From Nocardia sp. NBC_01730 (GTDB taxonomy: Bacteria > Actinomycetota > Actinomycetes > Mycobacteriales > Mycobacteriaceae), in NCBI RefSeq assembly GCF_035920445.1, contig NZ_CP109162.1, positions 4,216,001-4,280,000 on the forward strand: 64,000 nucleotides of DNA. The letters run 5' to 3'. Within the stretch, counting starts at the first letter, position 1, and every line of letters starts with the position of its first letter. The notes below the pieces were generated by a model. That model was not told the DNA's origin and did no database searches. It was given only the letters and a program-made list of their open reading frames with translations. The translations under genes and the position numbers were made by a program. Of the stretch, positions 15,201 through 23,270 are shown piece by piece.

Positions 15201-17433
15201 CCGCCGAACCATCAGGGTTCCGCCCCACCGCCGCAGCCAACAGCTCCGGCAACGTCATCACCGGCGCGGCGGCGTCACCCGAATGCGACAACAGGTCGGC
15301 TCGCTCGGCAGGCTCGAGCATCTCGACAGCGCCGACCGGAATCGTCGGGTCGGTGGCTACCGATCGGAGTATCCGCATCCATCGCTGCGTGAGGGAGTTG
15401 ACCGTTGCCTCATCGAACAAGTCGGTGGCGTACGCGATCGTGGCTGTCGAGTCACCGCCGTCGTGGTCCTGCGAGAGTATGAATTGTAGGTCGCAGCAGG
15501 ATATTTCGCTGGAGAGTCCGAGCGTCGGCAGTTCGAGGTCGAGTAGTCCCGGTTCGACCGGTTCCAGGTTCCGGAAGGCCAGCATCACTTGATACATGGC
15601 GTGTCGCGACCGGGATGGCGGGTCCACCGCTTGTTCCCGCGGAACATCGGCATGATCGAACGCATCCAGATCAACCCGCCGAACCCGACCGAGCAAATCG
15701 ACGAACGACTCGCCCGGATCAATCTGCGTCCGCAACACCAACGTATCGACGATCCCGAGCGCCCCCACACCACGCCCCGCAACCGGCGTACCAACCGCAA
15801 TATCAGCGCTGCCACTCATCCGGGCGAGCAACACCGCCAACGCACCATGAACCACCATGAACAACGAAGAATCATGCTGCTCGGCAACATCTTCCAACGC
15901 CCGAACCAGTCCGACGCCCAACGAATGGACGACGGTGGCGCCCCGATTCGACATCACCACCGGCCGCGGCCTATCCACCGGCAAGCAAAGTTCCTCGGGA
16001 AGATGCGCAAGCGCAGCCCGCCAGAACGCCAGGTTCTCGCGGCGGCGGCGGATCCCGGCGCTGTCGGCGGCGCTGCCGGGGTCGACCTGTCCGAGCTCGG
16101 TGTCCGATGTGGCGGCAGTGAACTCGTCGAGGAACTCCACGAATCCGGTGCGGTGCGCCGACAGTTCGAGGTCGGTGTAGAGGTTGGGATTGGCCAAGAA
16201 CTGGAGGATCGTCCGCGGCGGATCCCCGGTCTGATACACATCGACCAGCAAATCCTCGACCGGGCCGGAGCTGAGGATGTGGAATTCCCCGGTCACCGAC
16301 CCGAACTGGATCTTCTGGGCGAAAAGCATGACGTTCACCACCGGGCCCGCGAAGCGCCGCTGTGTGGCACGGGTCCCGGTGGCGGCGCGGATGTCGGCGA
16401 GGCCGCACCTCTGGTGCCGCAACACACCCACCAGATCGGACTGCACCCGCAGGGCCAGCGTCGCGACGGTGTCCCCTGGGTCAAGGACGATCGGAAGCGG
16501 TGCGATATTGACGAACACCCCCGCGGACCGCCGCAGCACGGCGGTCGTGCGGCCCGACACAGGAATGTTGACCAGGACCTCGTCCCGGCCGGTTTTCCTG
16601 GCCAGGTAACAGCCGAATGCGGCGATCACCACCGCGGCCGCGCTCGCGCCCAACGCTTTCGCCGAATGATCGATCCGCCCCACCGTCTCCGCCGACAGTT
16701 CGGTGATCGCGACAACACTGTCCGCGCACGCGGGGGCGTGCCCGGCAGCCAGGCCGAGTTCCTCGCCGACGCCGGCGAGTCTGTTCACCCAATAGGTCTG
16801 GTCGTCGGTGAACCGCTTCGACTCCCGGTAGCTGCGGTCGGCCTCGTACAGGGCGCGGATATCAGCCGCCCGGTTGGGCTCTGCCGTGCGGCCCTGCACC
16901 GCCGCCGTATACAGCGCCGCAATCCGATTCACGATCATCATCGCGCCGTAGCCGTCCAATGCGACGTGGTGGCTCCGGCAATACAGCAGATAATGCCGAT
17001 CCCCGACCTGCACGATCGCCGTGGCGACCAACCAGTCCCGGGTCATATCCAACGGTGCGGTGTACTCCCGGCGCATCCACTCCAAGCCTGCCGCGACGGG
17101 ATCCGGTGCGCTACGCACATCGATCACCGGTCCCGCCACCTGCAGCGACGGGTCGTACAACTGAGACGGCTGTCCCTCGGTCTCTACCAGTCGTAGATAC
17201 CCCGACTGGAACTCGTGGCCGGCTCGAATCGCCGTCTTACGCAGCAGATCGACGTCGAGGTCGCCCTGGAACTCGACGTACTGCGCCTCGGATATCGGCA
17301 CATCCGGACTCAATTTCTGCGCCAGCCACAACCCCTGCTGCCCGGCGGACAGCGGTATCGACTGTACGGCTGACGCGTCCGGCTCGATATTTCCGTTCGA
17401 TCCGAGGTCGAGCTGCGGTCGCGGAACAGTCAT
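298..17433 (-). CDS. Four-module non-ribosomal peptide synthetase with terminal thioesterase
   Basis: A 5711-residue cytosolic NRPS. Domains in order, with the active-site residue I located: C1 about 22-445 (HHVALDG at 155, EntF-like); a degenerate C-terminal half of a second C domain about 465-725; A1 (YTSGSTG at 877); T1 (Ser1259); C2 (HHIAADG at 1446); A2 (1927); T2 (Ser2308); E2 ([10 protein letters not shown] at 2502); C3 (HHLLLDGW at 3009); A3 (3479); T3 (Ser3866); E3 ([10 protein letters not shown] at 4057); C4 (HHILIDGW at 4547); A4 (5016); T4 (Ser5400); thioesterase (GYSLGG, Ser5537). All A domains keep the A10 lysine. The expected product is a tetrapeptide with D residues 2 and 3, freed by hydrolysis or cyclisation. 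A leading C domain suggests an N-terminal acyl cap or an upstream donor. Specificity pockets read by eye: DAWVVAAIM, DASVVAVIV, DALFVGGIM, DVLAVGCIT; I match none securely. GAGAAGGACTA precedes the ATG. Confidence 0.95.
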   Translation of the reverse strand: MTVPRPQLDLGSNGNIEPDASAVQSIPLSAGQQGLWLAQKLSPDVPISEAQYVEFQGDLDVDLLRKTAIRAGHEFQSGYLRLVETEGQPSQLYDPSLQVAGPVIDVRSAPDPVAAGLEWMRREYTAPLDMTRDWLVATAIVQVGDRHYLLYCRSHHVALDGYGAMMIVNRIAALYTAAVQGRTAEPNRAADIRALYEADRSYRESKRFTDDQTYWVNRLAGVGEELGLAAGHAPACADSVVAITELSAETVGRIDHSAKALGASAAAVVIAAFGCYLARKTGRDEVLVNIPVSGRTTAVLRRSAGVFVNIAPLPIVLDPGDTVATLALRVQSDLVGVLRHQRCGLADIRAATGTRATQRRFAGPVVNVMLFAQKIQFGSVTGEFHILSSGPVEDLLVDVYQTGDPPRTILQFLANPNLYTDLELSAHRTGFVEFLDEFTAATSDTELGQVDPGSAADSAGIRRRRENLAFWRAALAHLPEELCLPVDRPRPVVMSNRGATVVHSLGVGLVRALEDVAEQHDSSLFMVVHGALAVLLARMSGSADIAVGTPVAGRGVGALGIVDTLVLRTQIDPGESFVDLLGRVRRVDLDAFDHADVPREQAVDPPSRSRHAMYQVMLAFRNLEPVEPGLLDLELPTLGLSSEISCCDLQFILSQDHDGGDSTATIAYATDLFDEATVNSLTQRWMRILRSVATDPTIPVGAVEMLEPAERADLLSHSGDAAAPVMTLPELLAAAVGRNPDGSAVVFDGRRLSYRELDQRSNRLARLLVRRGAGPEDVVAVGISRCVDSVVAVWAVAKSGAAFVPVDPGYPRERIAHMVADSGAVVGVTVAAVRARLPDDIDWLISDNLDETSGAQPISDRERTTVLRPEHPAYLIYTSGSTGVPKGVTVTHAGLAALSCEQRECYRATEVSRTLHFASPSYDASVWELLLAVGTGATMVIAPPSTYGGTELADLLRRERVTHAVVMPVVLMSVDPAGLDALRVVVVAGEVCPPELVQRWAGDGREVFNAYGPTETTIMTNQSTPLTAGGAVTIGGPIRGVSEWILDSRLEPVPVGVVGELYVAGSLLARGYHARAGTTAERFVACPWAPGERMYRTGDVARWTDEGAVEHVGRSDFQVKIRGLRIEPGEIDSALMAHDAVGYATTVGCRGHAGAQLLVSYVIAAPGCSIDTAVLAEYLGDRLPSYMVPASIMVLDRFPLTPAGKVDRQALPKPVFAGDRPFRAPGTSTERIVARCFADILGVDRVGVDDSFFALGGDSLVATRIAARLGAALDTEIPVRLLFEASTAATLAARVERNAGTGRGPPLIAGPRPALVPLAPAQQRMWFLNQYEPGSGAYNMPIAIRLRGEVNVDALRSAMVDVLRRHESLRTRYPDHDGVLIQLIESADDVDHELTPVAVLPSQLIATVTEFVIEGFDVSTQVPVRARLFRALGSKEPEYVLAVVVHHIAADGFSMTPLARDVATAYTARIRGEAPSWTPLPVQYADYALWQRAGLGSPDDPESLCAQQIRYWAENLDGVPEELRLPIDRPRPVVMSNRGATASFSLRAGMVGELKEFAQQHSSSFFMVIHGTLAVLLARLSGSSDIPVGTPIAGRGAAALDDVIGMFVNTLVLRTFIDLDEPFTDLLDRIRQVDLDAFGHAAVPFEQLVDHLAPQRSQARHPLFQVLLAFQNLEQVKLELPGLAVSVVDLPTEVSRFDLQFVLSDNHDSGDIAVAVTYATDLFDATTIDSLVHRWIRVLESVAADPMVPVGTIEILEPAERADLLTRTGAPTVAPTPLADLLSTAAAQHPDATAIVFDGQQLSYRELDEHSNQLARLLIQRGIGPEDIVAIGIPRSVDSVLAVWAVTKSGAAYLPIDPTYPTERITYMMTDSKAAIGLTTASVRSQLPDDIDWLTPDDIDEACSAQPISDPERTTVLRPQHPAYLIYTSGSTGVPKGVTVTHGGLAAIDSEQRERYAMTADSRTLHFASPSFDASVSELLLAAGPSATMVIAAPGTYGGAELAELLRRERVTHAVITPAALSSVDPAGLDNLRLVVSAGDACPPELVRRWASDGREFCNVYGPTEATIVTNHSAPLVAGELVTIGGPIRGVSEWVLDQRLQPVPVGVAGELYIAGPLLARGYHRRAGLTAERFVACPWRPGRMYRTGDRVRWTADRAIQHLGRTDFQVKIRGLRIELGEIDATLAAHETVGFATTIGHRNDSGAESLVSYVVAAPDHSIDAATLTEHLTARLPSYMVPSSIMVLDRVPLTPTNKLDRKALPDPVFTDNKAFRAPETPIEHTIARVFTDVLGIDTIGLDDSFFALGGDSIMSIQLVTRARAAGVLFSPRDVFERKTVAGLAQVGARDGAAAIAPPTELPGAGVGPISLTPIMRWLLERAKPGFGRLSQAMVLGLPAGIDRQGLAGTVQAVLDRHDMLRARLRPGGDGSWTWEVLPVATIRADDVIRRVAMKGRPGSVEFRALVAAELDAAADRLDPGAGIVMQVVWFDPVDTAEPGRVLMLVHHSVIDGVSWRVLVPDLAFAWMRIESGEPPDLAPVGTSMRRWAHGLVEAAQRRERVAELELWQAMTVGDDPVIGSRPLDPVTDVAATTRTVAVEVTPEVTEALLTEVPAAFHGSVADGLLAALAVAVTKWRRGFETEASGGSLADVVIGLEGHGREDGALPGSDLTRTVGWFTTSFPVHLDLSGIDLDDACAGGPALGAAVKSVKEQLLVAPDHGIGYGLLRYLNEDTAPILGSLPVPQIGFNYLGRAPGIPDGMAAVGWMPVDGGGDLGGGELAGARDPDMPVSAVLDINALTLDDGDRPRLRAIWSYPAGVLTDVQVREVAESWCRVLTALAAHTHRSGSGGRTPSDLDLVRLGQSEIERLEDRYPALSDIWPLTPLQKGLLFHALVSEEAVDAYVMQLVLELRGYVDPKRLRRVAQMLLDRHANLRTAFDADIGAEPVQVVLEHVGTPLTELDLSELDDGARNREWDRLMAADRSTRLDPARAPLLRWMLVTMGPEHYRLVLTNHHLLLDGWSTPLLLKELLVLYATDGDTSMLPRVRPYRDFLAWIAGQDPAASLAAWARAFDGADEPTLVAPGDPSRRYSESREVAGELTEAQTTALTGLARSRGVTLNTVLHMAWAIVLGGLTSRADVTFGNTVSGRSPQLAGVESMIGLFIDTLPVRVRLDTTESLGQLLDRIQAEQVTLLDHQLVGLTDIQRVAGQGAVFDTMTVFESYPVDRGGLTADTDIAGMRLIDVTGIDAVHYPLGVVAHIDTRLRLKIMYLPELFDHDTMDATLQRVLRVIRVVTADPDLPLARLNLLSTPEYRELTPVSGDQAVPGRVLPELLTAAVQRNPGAVAVVCGDRRWTYGELDAESNRLARLLIGRGAGPETTVAVGLARSIESVLAVWALAKSGAAFVPIDPTYPADRIAFMLTDSGTRIGITVSTVVAELSGMIDWLILDAPELRADLATTSAAAITPAERKVPLHVAHPVYVMYTSGSTGRPKGVIVTHTGLANFAAEQRDRYAVGPSARILHLASPSFDAAVLEQLMAIEATATLVIAPTTIYGGEELRRLVIEQRVSHAFITPSALGSVDPTGLDGLRVLVAGGEACPPGLVVRWAPGRAFHNGYGPTETTIMTNISAALDPSAAVTVGGPIRGVGEVVLDACLRPVPVGVVGELYLAGPGLARGYHNRMDLTASRFVADPFAAPGQRMYRTGDLVRWRRQPDGDLVLDYVGRSDFQVEIRGFRIELGEVESGLLACAGVARAVATVDRGPGTGERLIGYVVPESGADLDPAAVLAFAAQRLAPHMMPATVVLLDALPMTKNGKLDRAALPEPEFHRSRAGFRAPVTDVESTLAGLFAEVLGVDTVGLDDSFFALGGDSIVSIQLVTYARAAGLVFSVRDVFECKTVAGLARIAVRDSAAATALPSELPGGGVGPMPATPIMCWLFERGGFDCFCQWVMLTLPTGIDIAGISATVQAVIDHHDMLRARLHPDPEYPSGWALQVPPAGVSAAGLIRRASVDAAPDSSAFAAIVDAEANAAAERLDPGAGVMLQMVWFDSPGQPGRLLVVVHHLVTDGVSWRILVPDLAAAWAQVSAGQPPRLAPVGTSMRRWAHSLDTAAGNLDELDWWRSTLSAADPAIGARPLDPVVDVQGTVATVEVRLPTAVTRAVLTTLPGAFHGNVDDALVAGLALALTRWQRRHGNTVTETLLTLESHGRHDTVLPGADLTRTVGWFTTTYPVRLDLADIDIDDAFTAGAAAGTVIKSIKEQLRQIPGHGIGYGLLRYLNADTARILGALPDPQVSFNYLGRFDTIPEALRDSGWMPAEGDSNRGGVQNPDAAIAALLALNAVTVDTPDGPALTATWDYPAGLLTSVEVTDLADLWRDAVTALAAHASRPGAGGLTPSDIGLVDLDQAAINRLEAQHPALDDIWPLTPLQAGLLFHAQLAADARDGYIVQLCIALGGRVDADRLRRAVQTLVARHPNLRTAFVRDGASDPVQVVHRHVEVPFTQIDLAECSDTAAALDRLMDNDRHFDMTAAPLLRLTLVATGPQRYQLVLTIHHILIDGWSTPLLTRELLTLYATESDSRTLAPVRPYRDYLMWLEAQDQDAAETAWARTLEGVTEPTLLAPEARGRQQSAAAREVQVRLSEHRTAALVAVAHQQETTLNTLIQAAWAIILASATAREDVVFGTTVSGRPPKIPGIESMIGLFINTVPVRVRLDHRESLAQLLRRIHTEQATMLDHHHLGLARIQQVAGPAAIFDTATVFESYPIDSAGLSEDTDIAGMRVLDVHGRDAAHFPLGLMVQHDTRLHLTFKYLPGLFTQQQIDAIADRVLRVLDTLATHIDLPLNRLQLLSPVERAALVPVHGPPGEAMSVLPQVLTAAMTLDTEAVVCSGTRLSYRELEETSNRWARVLINAGIGPESFVAVALPRSIEAMIAVWAVAKTGGAFVQIDPAHPHDRITSILTDSGAAVGLTLGAHRDQLPDTARWLVLDDPSFAAATASASPAAVTDAERTTTLRPQHPAYLIYTSGSTGTPKGVVVTHTGIANLAADIRERFGLTPTSRMLAAAAPSFDVSILEWLSAAAAGATLVLAPPPVVGGPELAGVINTERVTHAAMTPTVLASMHPDGLVDTLGTLVLGGETCPPDLAAQWAPGRTVISCYGATETTITSCADTPSTTITDSPMAIGGPVRGFTAVVLDRRLRPVPPGVVGELYLSGPGLARGYHKQPVTTAARFVPDPYGPAGTRMYRTGDLVAWTADRTLHYKGRSDRQLEIQGNRVEPGEIEATLRSYPDVTHAAVTVHTRPNGINQLTGYVVPTPDTTPDTTALITHLATRLPAHMIPSSIMVLDRIPRTATGKLDYKALPPPDRRPARFRAPSTPLEATVCDAFTQTLDIDRAGVDDGFFTLGGNSLAATQLVARLAESTGVDVPVQWIFTDPTPQLLAHRIDTRQHIIDEQDPGEALSVMLPLRAAGTGPPLFCVHPAIGLAWGFSGLVQYLGPDRPVHGLQSPAFTEPTARFDTLDQLAARYVREIRSVQPHGPYHLLGYSLGGTIAHAIAVQLRSEGDPVATLAMMDTRVVTARSVRAPTPSIGDMLAEFGGLAVPQDPADLTIEAAIELLHRQGGLLTAVTPEHLVILHEDYTRLVDLAWNHRPALFDGDLIYFNAADHTDDDPCPALAWNDHITGNITEHHIPTRHERMTEPDALRAIGLVLTEHFRSTLTT

Positions 17434-18100
17434 TAGTCCTTCTCACCCCGACCTCGGCAATCATAACTCGAACGACGTTCGTGTACACGGCCGGACGCTG
17501 AAACAGTTTCCATATCCATGGCCGAACAGCAGAAACTTGGCGACTTTCGGCCTTCGATTAGACGGCGGAATACTCTTTCCGTTTCGGCATTTGTGCACTT
17601 CGTCGGCCTCCGGAGTGAATGTTATCAATTCTCGACCATTCGTTCATACCTGGCCTGCGGCCTGGCGTCATAGCCGGATGTTCAGGCCAGAGCCTTGGAA
17701 TCGCAGGCGGAAGAGCGGCCGCGGGCACCCTCACCGTCCGCCCCGCATGGCGTTCGCGCTCTCGCCGGAATTCTCCCCGCGTTGGCCGCCGGTGGTGAAT
17801 ATACACCCGAATTCGCATGTAATAGTACTACATTCAGCGATGACGGCCCGACTCCTTCGGATCGTGAATCCCACAGTCCCGGCCGCTGGAATCGGGAGTC
17901 GGCCCAAGGCTCCGACAGACAGGTCGGATGGTCCATTCCGTCCGATTTTATACAATTGCTATACTTTTGCCATAAGAATGTCGCGGAAAAGTAACGGCGA
18001 CGCGATGCCTACGAGTGCCGCAACAGACCGCGACCGCCGAGATCTTCAGCGTTAACCAGCCCGGACTGCACTTCCGCTCCGGTCGTCAGCGCTGGAACCT
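17434..18100. other. Intergenic region upstream of the NRPS
   Basis: No convincing gene. Several open frames exist, but they lack a ribosome binding site and their residue content is arbitrary. Base composition is more AT-rich than the flanks, especially near 17945-17975, where two TATAC-type hexamers occur. The NRPS promoter must lie here or closer to its start, but I cannot fix it. Confidence 0.6.
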
Positions 18101-18544
18101 ATGTTCCAGATCGAACTCGCACGACAGCAGATCGTCGACACCCCATGCGTCGATGACGATCTGCCGATGGTCGGCGACACGAGTTCACCGCCACCACCGG
18201 TGCCCGCCGAACGGCTCCGGCGTCGGCGGGCACACCGACTCGGTGCAGACCAAACCTAGGCCGTGATCCAAGACTATGTTGCGGGCTGGACGACATCCGA
18301 GCTGGGCGATCGATTCGGTATCGACCGCCGAACCGTGAGCGCGATCCTGCATCGACACAACATTCCGACGCGACGACGTGGCCTGTCCCTCAGCCAAGTT
18401 GACGAAGCGGTCAACCTCTACAACCTCGGATGGTCCCTCGCCCGAGTCGCCCGACACCTCACCGTCGATCCAGCCACCGTACTGAACCGGCTGCGCGAAC
18501 GCGGCGTCCGTACTCGCGACACCCACGGACGGACCCGATCCTGA
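18101..18544 (+). pseudogene. Double helix-turn-helix protein interrupted by an in-frame TAG
   Basis: From ATG 18101 one frame reads through an acidic/proline-rich leader and a basic RLRRRRAHRLGAD segment, meets TAG at 18257-18259, and continues in the same frame to 18544. The downstream part has two helix-turn-helix units (TTSELGDRFGIDRRTVSAIL and SLARVARHLTVDPATVLNRL) and ends in RDTHGRTRS. Proteins with this tail occur with mobile or plasmid-like DNA in actinomycetes, some as recombinase tails. A GTG at 18263 directly after the TAG could still start a 93-residue protein. The second HTH unit recurs at 24512-24679. I read it as a gene broken by one substitution, probably from a Gln codon; function beyond DNA binding is unknown. 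Confidence 0.6.
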
Positions 18545-18937
18545 CATTCGCGCAAAAGTGAGCAGTCCACCCAGTCAGTCGACCGGATACCAACGACTCC
18601 CGACCTGATCAACACCGAGATAAAATAAGACACCTTACGGGAATGAAATCCGAAAATAACCATTGACCAGGGAAAATGCGAAGGAACGCGAATCAACTGA
18701 AAGTTTGCGCCGACAGCGGCCATGGGATCGCCCCTGACGCATCCCCACTCGCGGTCCGCGGCCAAGCACCGGCTTCGAGTCCACCTCCTATCGACGCTGG
18801 CCGACATCGAGACCCTGGGCAAGACGGATGATCTTGTCGGCCGCAGCCGTGATGCTTGCATCTCGATGGGGCGGGCCGCGACCCGCTGGGGTTGTCGGTC
18901 CCGGTGAGCGACGTCGACCATTGCGATCCGGTGATAG
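18545..18937. other. Intergenic region, no gene seen
   Basis: About 390 bases between the broken HTH gene and the stop of the convergent lectin-like gene. The first part (18615-18690) is noticeably A-rich. Frames through the rest have poor codon use and no plausible start. I see no terminator hairpin or RNA gene. Confidence 0.5.
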
Positions 18938-19465
18938 TTACTCCGCGGTGTCGAACATCCATTCCTGCCGGGGGTCACCCATCTGGGTCGTATCGACCAC
19001 GACCTCGGTACCGGCCGCGAAGTTGCCGTCTCGGGCGGAGAGGGCCACATCAGGGTCGTAAGGCATCAGCATTTCCCGGTTGTATGCCCACTGTTGGTTC
19101 AGGCTCTTCGGCCGTTCCCGCTTACGGGCTTGAGCTACGGGTGTACCAGGCGCGATACTGCCGCCGCCCTCGTGTCCGACGACTTCCAGGACCAGTCCAC
19201 TGTTCTTGTTGACGAGGAACCCGCGGTCATATCGCCACAGTTGGTTGGCGCTATCACTGGACTTCCGGTCCCAGACAATCGCCCGGGCGCCCTCCGCGGT
19301 GCTGCCGTCTTTGATGTCCACCACAAGGCCGCTGTGGACATTTCGAATGTAGAAGAAGCCCTCGGGAAATGCATCTTGGGCGGCGGCGGTGGGCGCCACG
19401 GCTACGGCGGACAGCAGCAAGGTCGCGATAGCACCTATCAAGACCATCACACGCGAACGGGGCAT
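18938..19465 (-). CDS. Secreted QxW (ricin-B-type beta-trefoil) lectin-like protein
   Basis: 175 residues. Residues 1-29 form a signal peptide (basic start, hydrophobic VMVLIGAIATLLLSAVAVA, AxA before Gln30). The mature part has three spaced QxW motifs, NQLWRY, NQQWAY and RQEWMF, each after an 'NxxSGLVLEV'-like or 'DG' segment. This is the pattern of a beta-trefoil RICIN domain, which usually binds sugars. There is no attached enzyme domain, so it is probably an exported lectin or inhibitor-like protein. GGAGG lies four bases before the ATG. It is divergent from the beta-propeller gene at 20003, another probable ligand-binding repeat protein. Sugar specificity cannot be read from the sequence. 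Confidence 0.8.
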   Translation of the reverse strand: MPRSRVMVLIGAIATLLLSAVAVAPTAAAQDAFPEGFFYIRNVHSGLVVDIKDGSTAEGARAIVWDRKSSDSANQLWRYDRGFLVNKNSGLVLEVVGHEGGGSIAPGTPVAQARKRERPKSLNQQWAYNREMLMPYDPDVALSARDGNFAAGTEVVVDTTQMGDPRQEWMFDTAE

Positions 19466-20002
19466 TCATCCTCCACGGAGTCGATGGATCTGGGGTCGGG
19501 ACACCTTCCGCACGTCGACCGCGCGCGAACTCACTCGCGCATCATTCCCCACCCCGAACACTGCACATGGATTCCGGCCAGCCACGCCAGCGTGTCGGCG
19601 AGCCCCGCGCGGCATCACCAGCCCACTCGGCCCCGACCACGCCCGCCGGTAGCGCCCTCGACACGGCCAGCAGTTCTGCCTGTGTCGACCCCCATGTCCT
19701 CAGAACCGAAACCTATGTCCACACTCCGCAACACCCGCCGAAAACAAACCACGAACGCCGAAACCTATACCCGGACAGGACAACCAACCGCAGCTTGTGT
19801 CAGTTCAGGTAGGGTCTGAACCTCCCATACAGTTCGGTTGGCTCCTCTAAACCGGACCATGCGGACTTTTCGAACAAAGCCGAAGCATCGACGGCCTCGA
19901 AGCGGATATCCTCTTGTCAAGGGGGCAAGGCACCGGCGACACCAGGTGCCGTTCTTCGCGCAAAGTTCCACTGGTCGACCACCGACAGAACGGAATCGAG
20001 CC
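19466..20002. other. Divergent intergenic region
   Basis: 537 bases between the divergent lectin-like and beta-propeller genes; it must hold both promoters. Frames across it are Pro/Thr/Arg-rich and unconvincing. An in-frame ATG at 19838 would extend the downstream protein by 55 arginine-rich residues, and I do not favour it. No clear hairpin or dyad was found. Confidence 0.5.
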
Positions 20003-21388
20003 ATGTCCAAAACACATCCGACCGCAGAGGCTACCCAGCAGGCTGACGGCAAGGGCGACGCCGGTACCGCGGAGTTGATCGAGCAGGGCGTTCCACGGGA
20101 GGAGGTGGAGCCGGGGTACACGGTGAGCGAGACGGAGGCGCAGCAGATCGCGGCCGAGCGGCTCGCGGAGGCGCGGCGTCTGGAGGATGAGCTGATCGCC
20201 GAGCTGCCGCGGGCGAGCCAGGAACGGATCCGAGACGCACAGCGTGAGATGGCTGCCAAGGGGATCGACGTCCGCTTCAACACGAAGTGGTGGGGGTTCG
20301 AGATGGTCCTCAACAAGGAAGGGGCCCTTGCGGCTGCCTATCTCACCGAATACATCGGTAGGGCCTTGCAGGAGGTCCCGAAGCTGAAACCGTTCGCGAT
20401 GATGATCGATGCATCCTGCAAGCTCAAGGCCAACTGGATCAAGGCAGTGGGCGAAACCTACGGATGTCGGCTGGTCTCCCCGTGGATCGCTCCGGGCATG
20501 CTCATCCCGATCTCTCTGGCACCCAGGGATGACACCAGCCTGTGGTGGACGGTCTACGAGACCGCGCAAGGTTGGAATCAGGACGAGAAGTTCGCCGCCC
20601 ACAAATCCAAGTCCAATCCCGCTCTGGCCGCGTTGAACGGAAAGTTGTACTGCGTGCACCGCGGCGACAACAACGAAAAGCTCTGGTGGACCGCCTACGA
20701 CCCCGATACCGGCTGGTCGGACGACAGGGAGTTCCGCGCCCATACCAGTGGGGCCGGCCCCGCCCTCGCCGCCTACAACGGAAAGCTGCATTGCGTGCAC
20801 CGGGGTGGTGGCAGCCAAACCGAACTGTGGTGGACCACGTTCGACGGCAACGACTGGAGCGATGATGTCCGGATCGGCGGCAGGACCAGTCACGGTCCGG
20901 GCCTGGCCGTCTACGACGGCAACCTGTTCTGCGCCTACAAGGGCTACAACAACAACCAGCTGTACTGGCGAACTCTTACCGGCAATGGCAATAGCTGGGG
21001 CGGCGAAGGGACCATACCCGGCAAGACCAACTCCAACCCCGCCCTCGCGGTCTACAAGAACACCCTGTACGCCATGTACAAGGCCTACGACTCGTCGGAT
21101 CTGTACCTGAACAGCTTCAGCGGTGGCAGGTGGCACGGCGACAGCAAGCTGCGCGCCCACAAGAGCACCGAAGGCCCAGCCCTGGCCGTCTACGACAACC
21201 ACCTGTACTGTGCGCACCGCGGCGCCACCGACGACAAGCAACTGTGGTGGACCCGATTCAACGGGAGCAGCTGGAGCGACGACGCACGCTTCGGCGCTCA
21301 TTCCAGCGCCCAGGGCCCAGCACTCATCGCCTACCGCGACAAGAACGGCACCCAAGACCAGCTGCTGTGCGTCCACCGCGGCTACTAG
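20003..21388 (+). CDS. Six-bladed beta-propeller protein with an unassigned N-terminal domain
   Basis: 461 residues from ATG 20003. Residues 1-70 are polar and acidic. Residues about 75-165 form a separate domain (TKWWGFEMVLNKEG...KLKANWIKAV...GCRLVSPWIAPGML) that I do not recognise. The rest is a repeat of about 45-50 residues with consensus PALAxYxGxLxCxHRG...LWWTxFxGxxWSDD. PALA-type starts occur six times. The chain opens with LWWT and closes with LLCVHRGY, so blade one is completed by the C terminus ('velcro' closure), which implies six blades. The fold resembles lectin/tectonin-like propellers; ligand binding is inferred. No signal peptide or membrane segment is seen, so it is cytosolic or exported by a non-Sec route. 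Start at 20003 preferred over 19838 because the extra leader is arginine-rich and atypical. Confidence 0.8.
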   Translation: MSKTHPTAEATQQADGKGDAGTAELIEQGVPREEVEPGYTVSETEAQQIAAERLAEARRLEDELIAELPRASQERIRDAQREMAAKGIDVRFNTKWWGFEMVLNKEGALAAAYLTEYIGRALQEVPKLKPFAMMIDASCKLKANWIKAVGETYGCRLVSPWIAPGMLIPISLAPRDDTSLWWTVYETAQGWNQDEKFAAHKSKSNPALAALNGKLYCVHRGDNNEKLWWTAYDPDTGWSDDREFRAHTSGAGPALAAYNGKLHCVHRGGGSQTELWWTTFDGNDWSDDVRIGGRTSHGPGLAVYDGNLFCAYKGYNNNQLYWRTLTGNGNSWGGEGTIPGKTNSNPALAVYKNTLYAMYKAYDSSDLYLNSFSGGRWHGDSKLRAHKSTEGPALAVYDNHLYCAHRGATDDKQLWWTRFNGSSWSDDARFGAHSSAQGPALIAYRDKNGTQDQLLCVHRGY

Positions 21389-22178
21389 CAGAACGCGGGG
21401 ACCCACGCCACCGAGGCTGACCAGGCCGCTCGCGCGCACCCTGGACGTGGCTGGTGGGCACCGTTGCTCTCGCAACAGCACCTACACCACGTCCAGACGC
21501 GGCCGCGCCAGCGCGAGCACAGCCTGCTGATGAGCCATACCCTCCAAGCAGTTTCGGTCATAGAACCGTTTCGATTCCTCGCTGTAGCCGATCCCGCTCC
21601 AGTCACGACTCCTAACCGACGTGGCCTCCGGGCGTGCCCGTTCACCAGCCACCGACGTGATTGCGCTGGCCCTTGTAGGACGCGAACCCGCGCACTGGCG
21701 GTGGCAGGCAGTCCTCCAGCGGCGTCGCCTATGCCTCGGTCAACAGTCCACCGCCACTCACCAGACTCGGCATCGACATAAGCGATCGCGAACTCCCCAC
21801 CCTCCGACGGCGACGCCTGGCTTTGTCCGTCATCTCTGACGCCAGTTATCCACGAATCTCGACGGCATCGACAGTGGGCGGAAGGCTGTGTTCACGAACA
21901 ACGACAGCAGCTGGCAGGAATCGCCGACTGGGGATGCTCGCGGGATCTGGGCTTGGCCGAGGTTGACGGCGGTTTGTCGGTGCCGAGGGCGCGTGCGCGG
22001 CGGCCACGCCGGGCCGGGGAAGCACCCAGTTGGGACCCAGTTCTGTCGTGCGTCGGCTCAGGCACCGGCGTTGACCCCGGCTTCGTCCAGCCGCTCGGCC
22101 AGCAACCGACGGACGCGACAGCAACGCTCCCCAGTTTGGGGAACAGCGGAGCCGTGTCCCCTTGGCATGCTGTCGGGC
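21389..22178. other. Long intergenic region, no gene seen
   Basis: About 790 bases between the propeller gene and the small secreted protein. Open frames on both strands are rich in Arg, Pro and Ser and lack ribosome binding sites. I find no transposase motifs, RNA gene or hairpin. It may be degraded accessory DNA. Confidence 0.5.
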
Positions 22179-22406
22179 ATGCGAACAGTGTGGGGAGTAT
22201 TGGCAGCCGGTGCCACGGCGATGGTTGTTCTCGGTGCGGCGGCGGGCAACGCGACCGCCGAGGGCGTGTTTGCCGGCGAGTACGAGACCAACGCACAGTG
22301 TGTGGCAGCCGGGGAGCAGTACCGCGGCTCCGACACCTGGCCCGATTGCGTCTATGGCCAGCAAGGCAGCGGCTGGCAACTGTGGATCCGCTCGATCGGC
22401 GGCTGA
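22179..22406 (+). CDS. Small secreted two-cysteine protein
   Basis: 75 residues: a clear signal peptide (MRTVWGVLAAGATAMVVLGA with AxA-type cleavage near NATA-E) and a mature chain of about 48 residues with two cysteines (AQCVAAG and PDCVYGQ) that could form one disulfide. It ends in two tryptophans and IRSIGG. Exported peptides of this size and layout are common in Nocardia and mycobacteria, usually without known function. A perfect 10-bp inverted repeat follows 12 bases after the stop and probably ends the transcript. The gene stands alone. Confidence 0.7.
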   Translation: MRTVWGVLAAGATAMVVLGAAAGNATAEGVFAGEYETNAQCVAAGEQYRGSDTWPDCVYGQQGSGWQLWIRSIGG

Positions 22407-22418
22407 CCCGGCACGACT

Positions 22419-22450
22419 CGTCCGCGAACGCCCCGGGTAGTTCGCGGACG
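22419..22450 (+). terminator. Perfect 10-bp hairpin after the small secreted protein
   Basis: CGTCCGCGAA and TTCGCGGACG are exact inverted repeats separated by 12 bases, just after the stop of the 75-residue gene. There is no T tract, as is usual for actinobacterial intrinsic terminators. Confidence 0.6.
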
Positions 22451-22600
22451 GGTCTGCCCAAGCTGAATCAGTAGTGACGCAACGTAATTCACATGCCAGC
22501 GACACACGCTACGAGCCGGCGCTCGTCGTAGACGATGGCGCGGTTGCCGACCGGAGGTACTCGGCACGGCGCCCTGGCGCGTGTCGAGGTTTGTGGCGAC

Positions 22601-22905
22601 TCAGATCTCACCGAGCAGGCGCATGACCGCCTGCGCGAGAGCTTCGTCGGTCAGTCCTGGTCCCGATGAGATTCGCTCCCAGCGGTCGACGGCTTCACGC
22701 TCGCCACATTCGTAGTGGACCGCAATCCATTCGCCGCTTGGGGTTGCAGCATTGCACCCAAACGAGCCGCCCTCAATCAGCCAGCACTCACCGTCGTCTA
22801 CCCAATGCCATTGGCCGCCACCGTGTCGACCCATGTCTCGAGTGGGGTTGTAGGGACTCCATGGCGTCGCATAAGTTCGGGGAACTCCCTCACGCTTTCG
22901 GCCAT
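22601..22905 (-). pseudogene. Small gene, probably split by a frameshift
   Basis: Two coding-like minus-strand frames overlap. The first runs from ATG 22905 (MAESVREFPELMRRHGVP, then WVDTVAANG) to a stop at 22798. The second, one base out of register, runs from about 22834 to 22601 (WHWVDDGECWLIEGG, then WIAVHYECGEREAVDRWERI, ending AVMRLLGEI). Joined near 22805 they give one acidic protein of about 95 residues. Alternatively the second frame is an intact 77-residue gene starting at ATG 22834 and the first is chance. I recognise no family. The 5' end lies next to the IS3 element at 22959, whose insertion may have silenced it. Confidence 0.4.
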
Positions 22906-22958
22906 GCGGTTCGACTCGCTCTCAGCCTCTTATCTTCTCGATTGGGAAGGTAGACATC

Positions 22959-23270
22959 ATGCCGACGAAGTACGACGCGGCGACGAAGGCGAGGACGGTT
23001 CGTCTGGTTCGCGAGCACCGAGACGATTACGCCTCGGAGTGGGCGGCGATCACCACGATCGCGGGCCGGATGGGGATGACTCCCGAGACGTTGCGGAAGT
23101 GGGTTCGGCAGACTGCGGTCGATGAGGGCGACTCCGAGGGGGTGTCGACGGCGGCGGCGCGTGAGATCCGTGAGTTGAGGCGTAAGAACGCCGAGTTGGA
23201 GAAGACGATCGAAATCCTCAAGGCGGCAACGTCTTTCTTCGTTCGGGAGTGCGACCCGAAACAGAGGTGA
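22959..23270 (+). CDS. IS3-family transposase OrfA
   Basis: 103 residues. It has an N-terminal helix-turn-helix of the transposase_8 type (ATKARTVRLVREH, then TLRKWVRQ) and a C-terminal leucine-zipper-like helix (REIRELRRKNAELEKTIEIL) used for multimer contacts. OrfA recognises the element ends and, by -1 frameshifting, forms the start of the OrfAB transposase. The frame is intact. It overlaps orfB by 22 bases, the layout needed for programmed frameshifting, but I see no A6G slippery run; TTTCTTC near the overlap is a weak substitute. GGGAAGGTAGACATC precedes the ATG. Confidence 0.85.
   Translation: MPTKYDAATKARTVRLVREHRDDYASEWAAITTIAGRMGMTPETLRKWVRQTAVDEGDSEGVSTAAAREIRELRRKNAELEKTIEILKAATSFFVRECDPKQR

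Noticed and set aside
19838..20002. N-terminal extension of the beta-propeller protein
   Set aside because: The extra 55 residues are Arg-rich with poor codon use; ATG 20003 is the better start.
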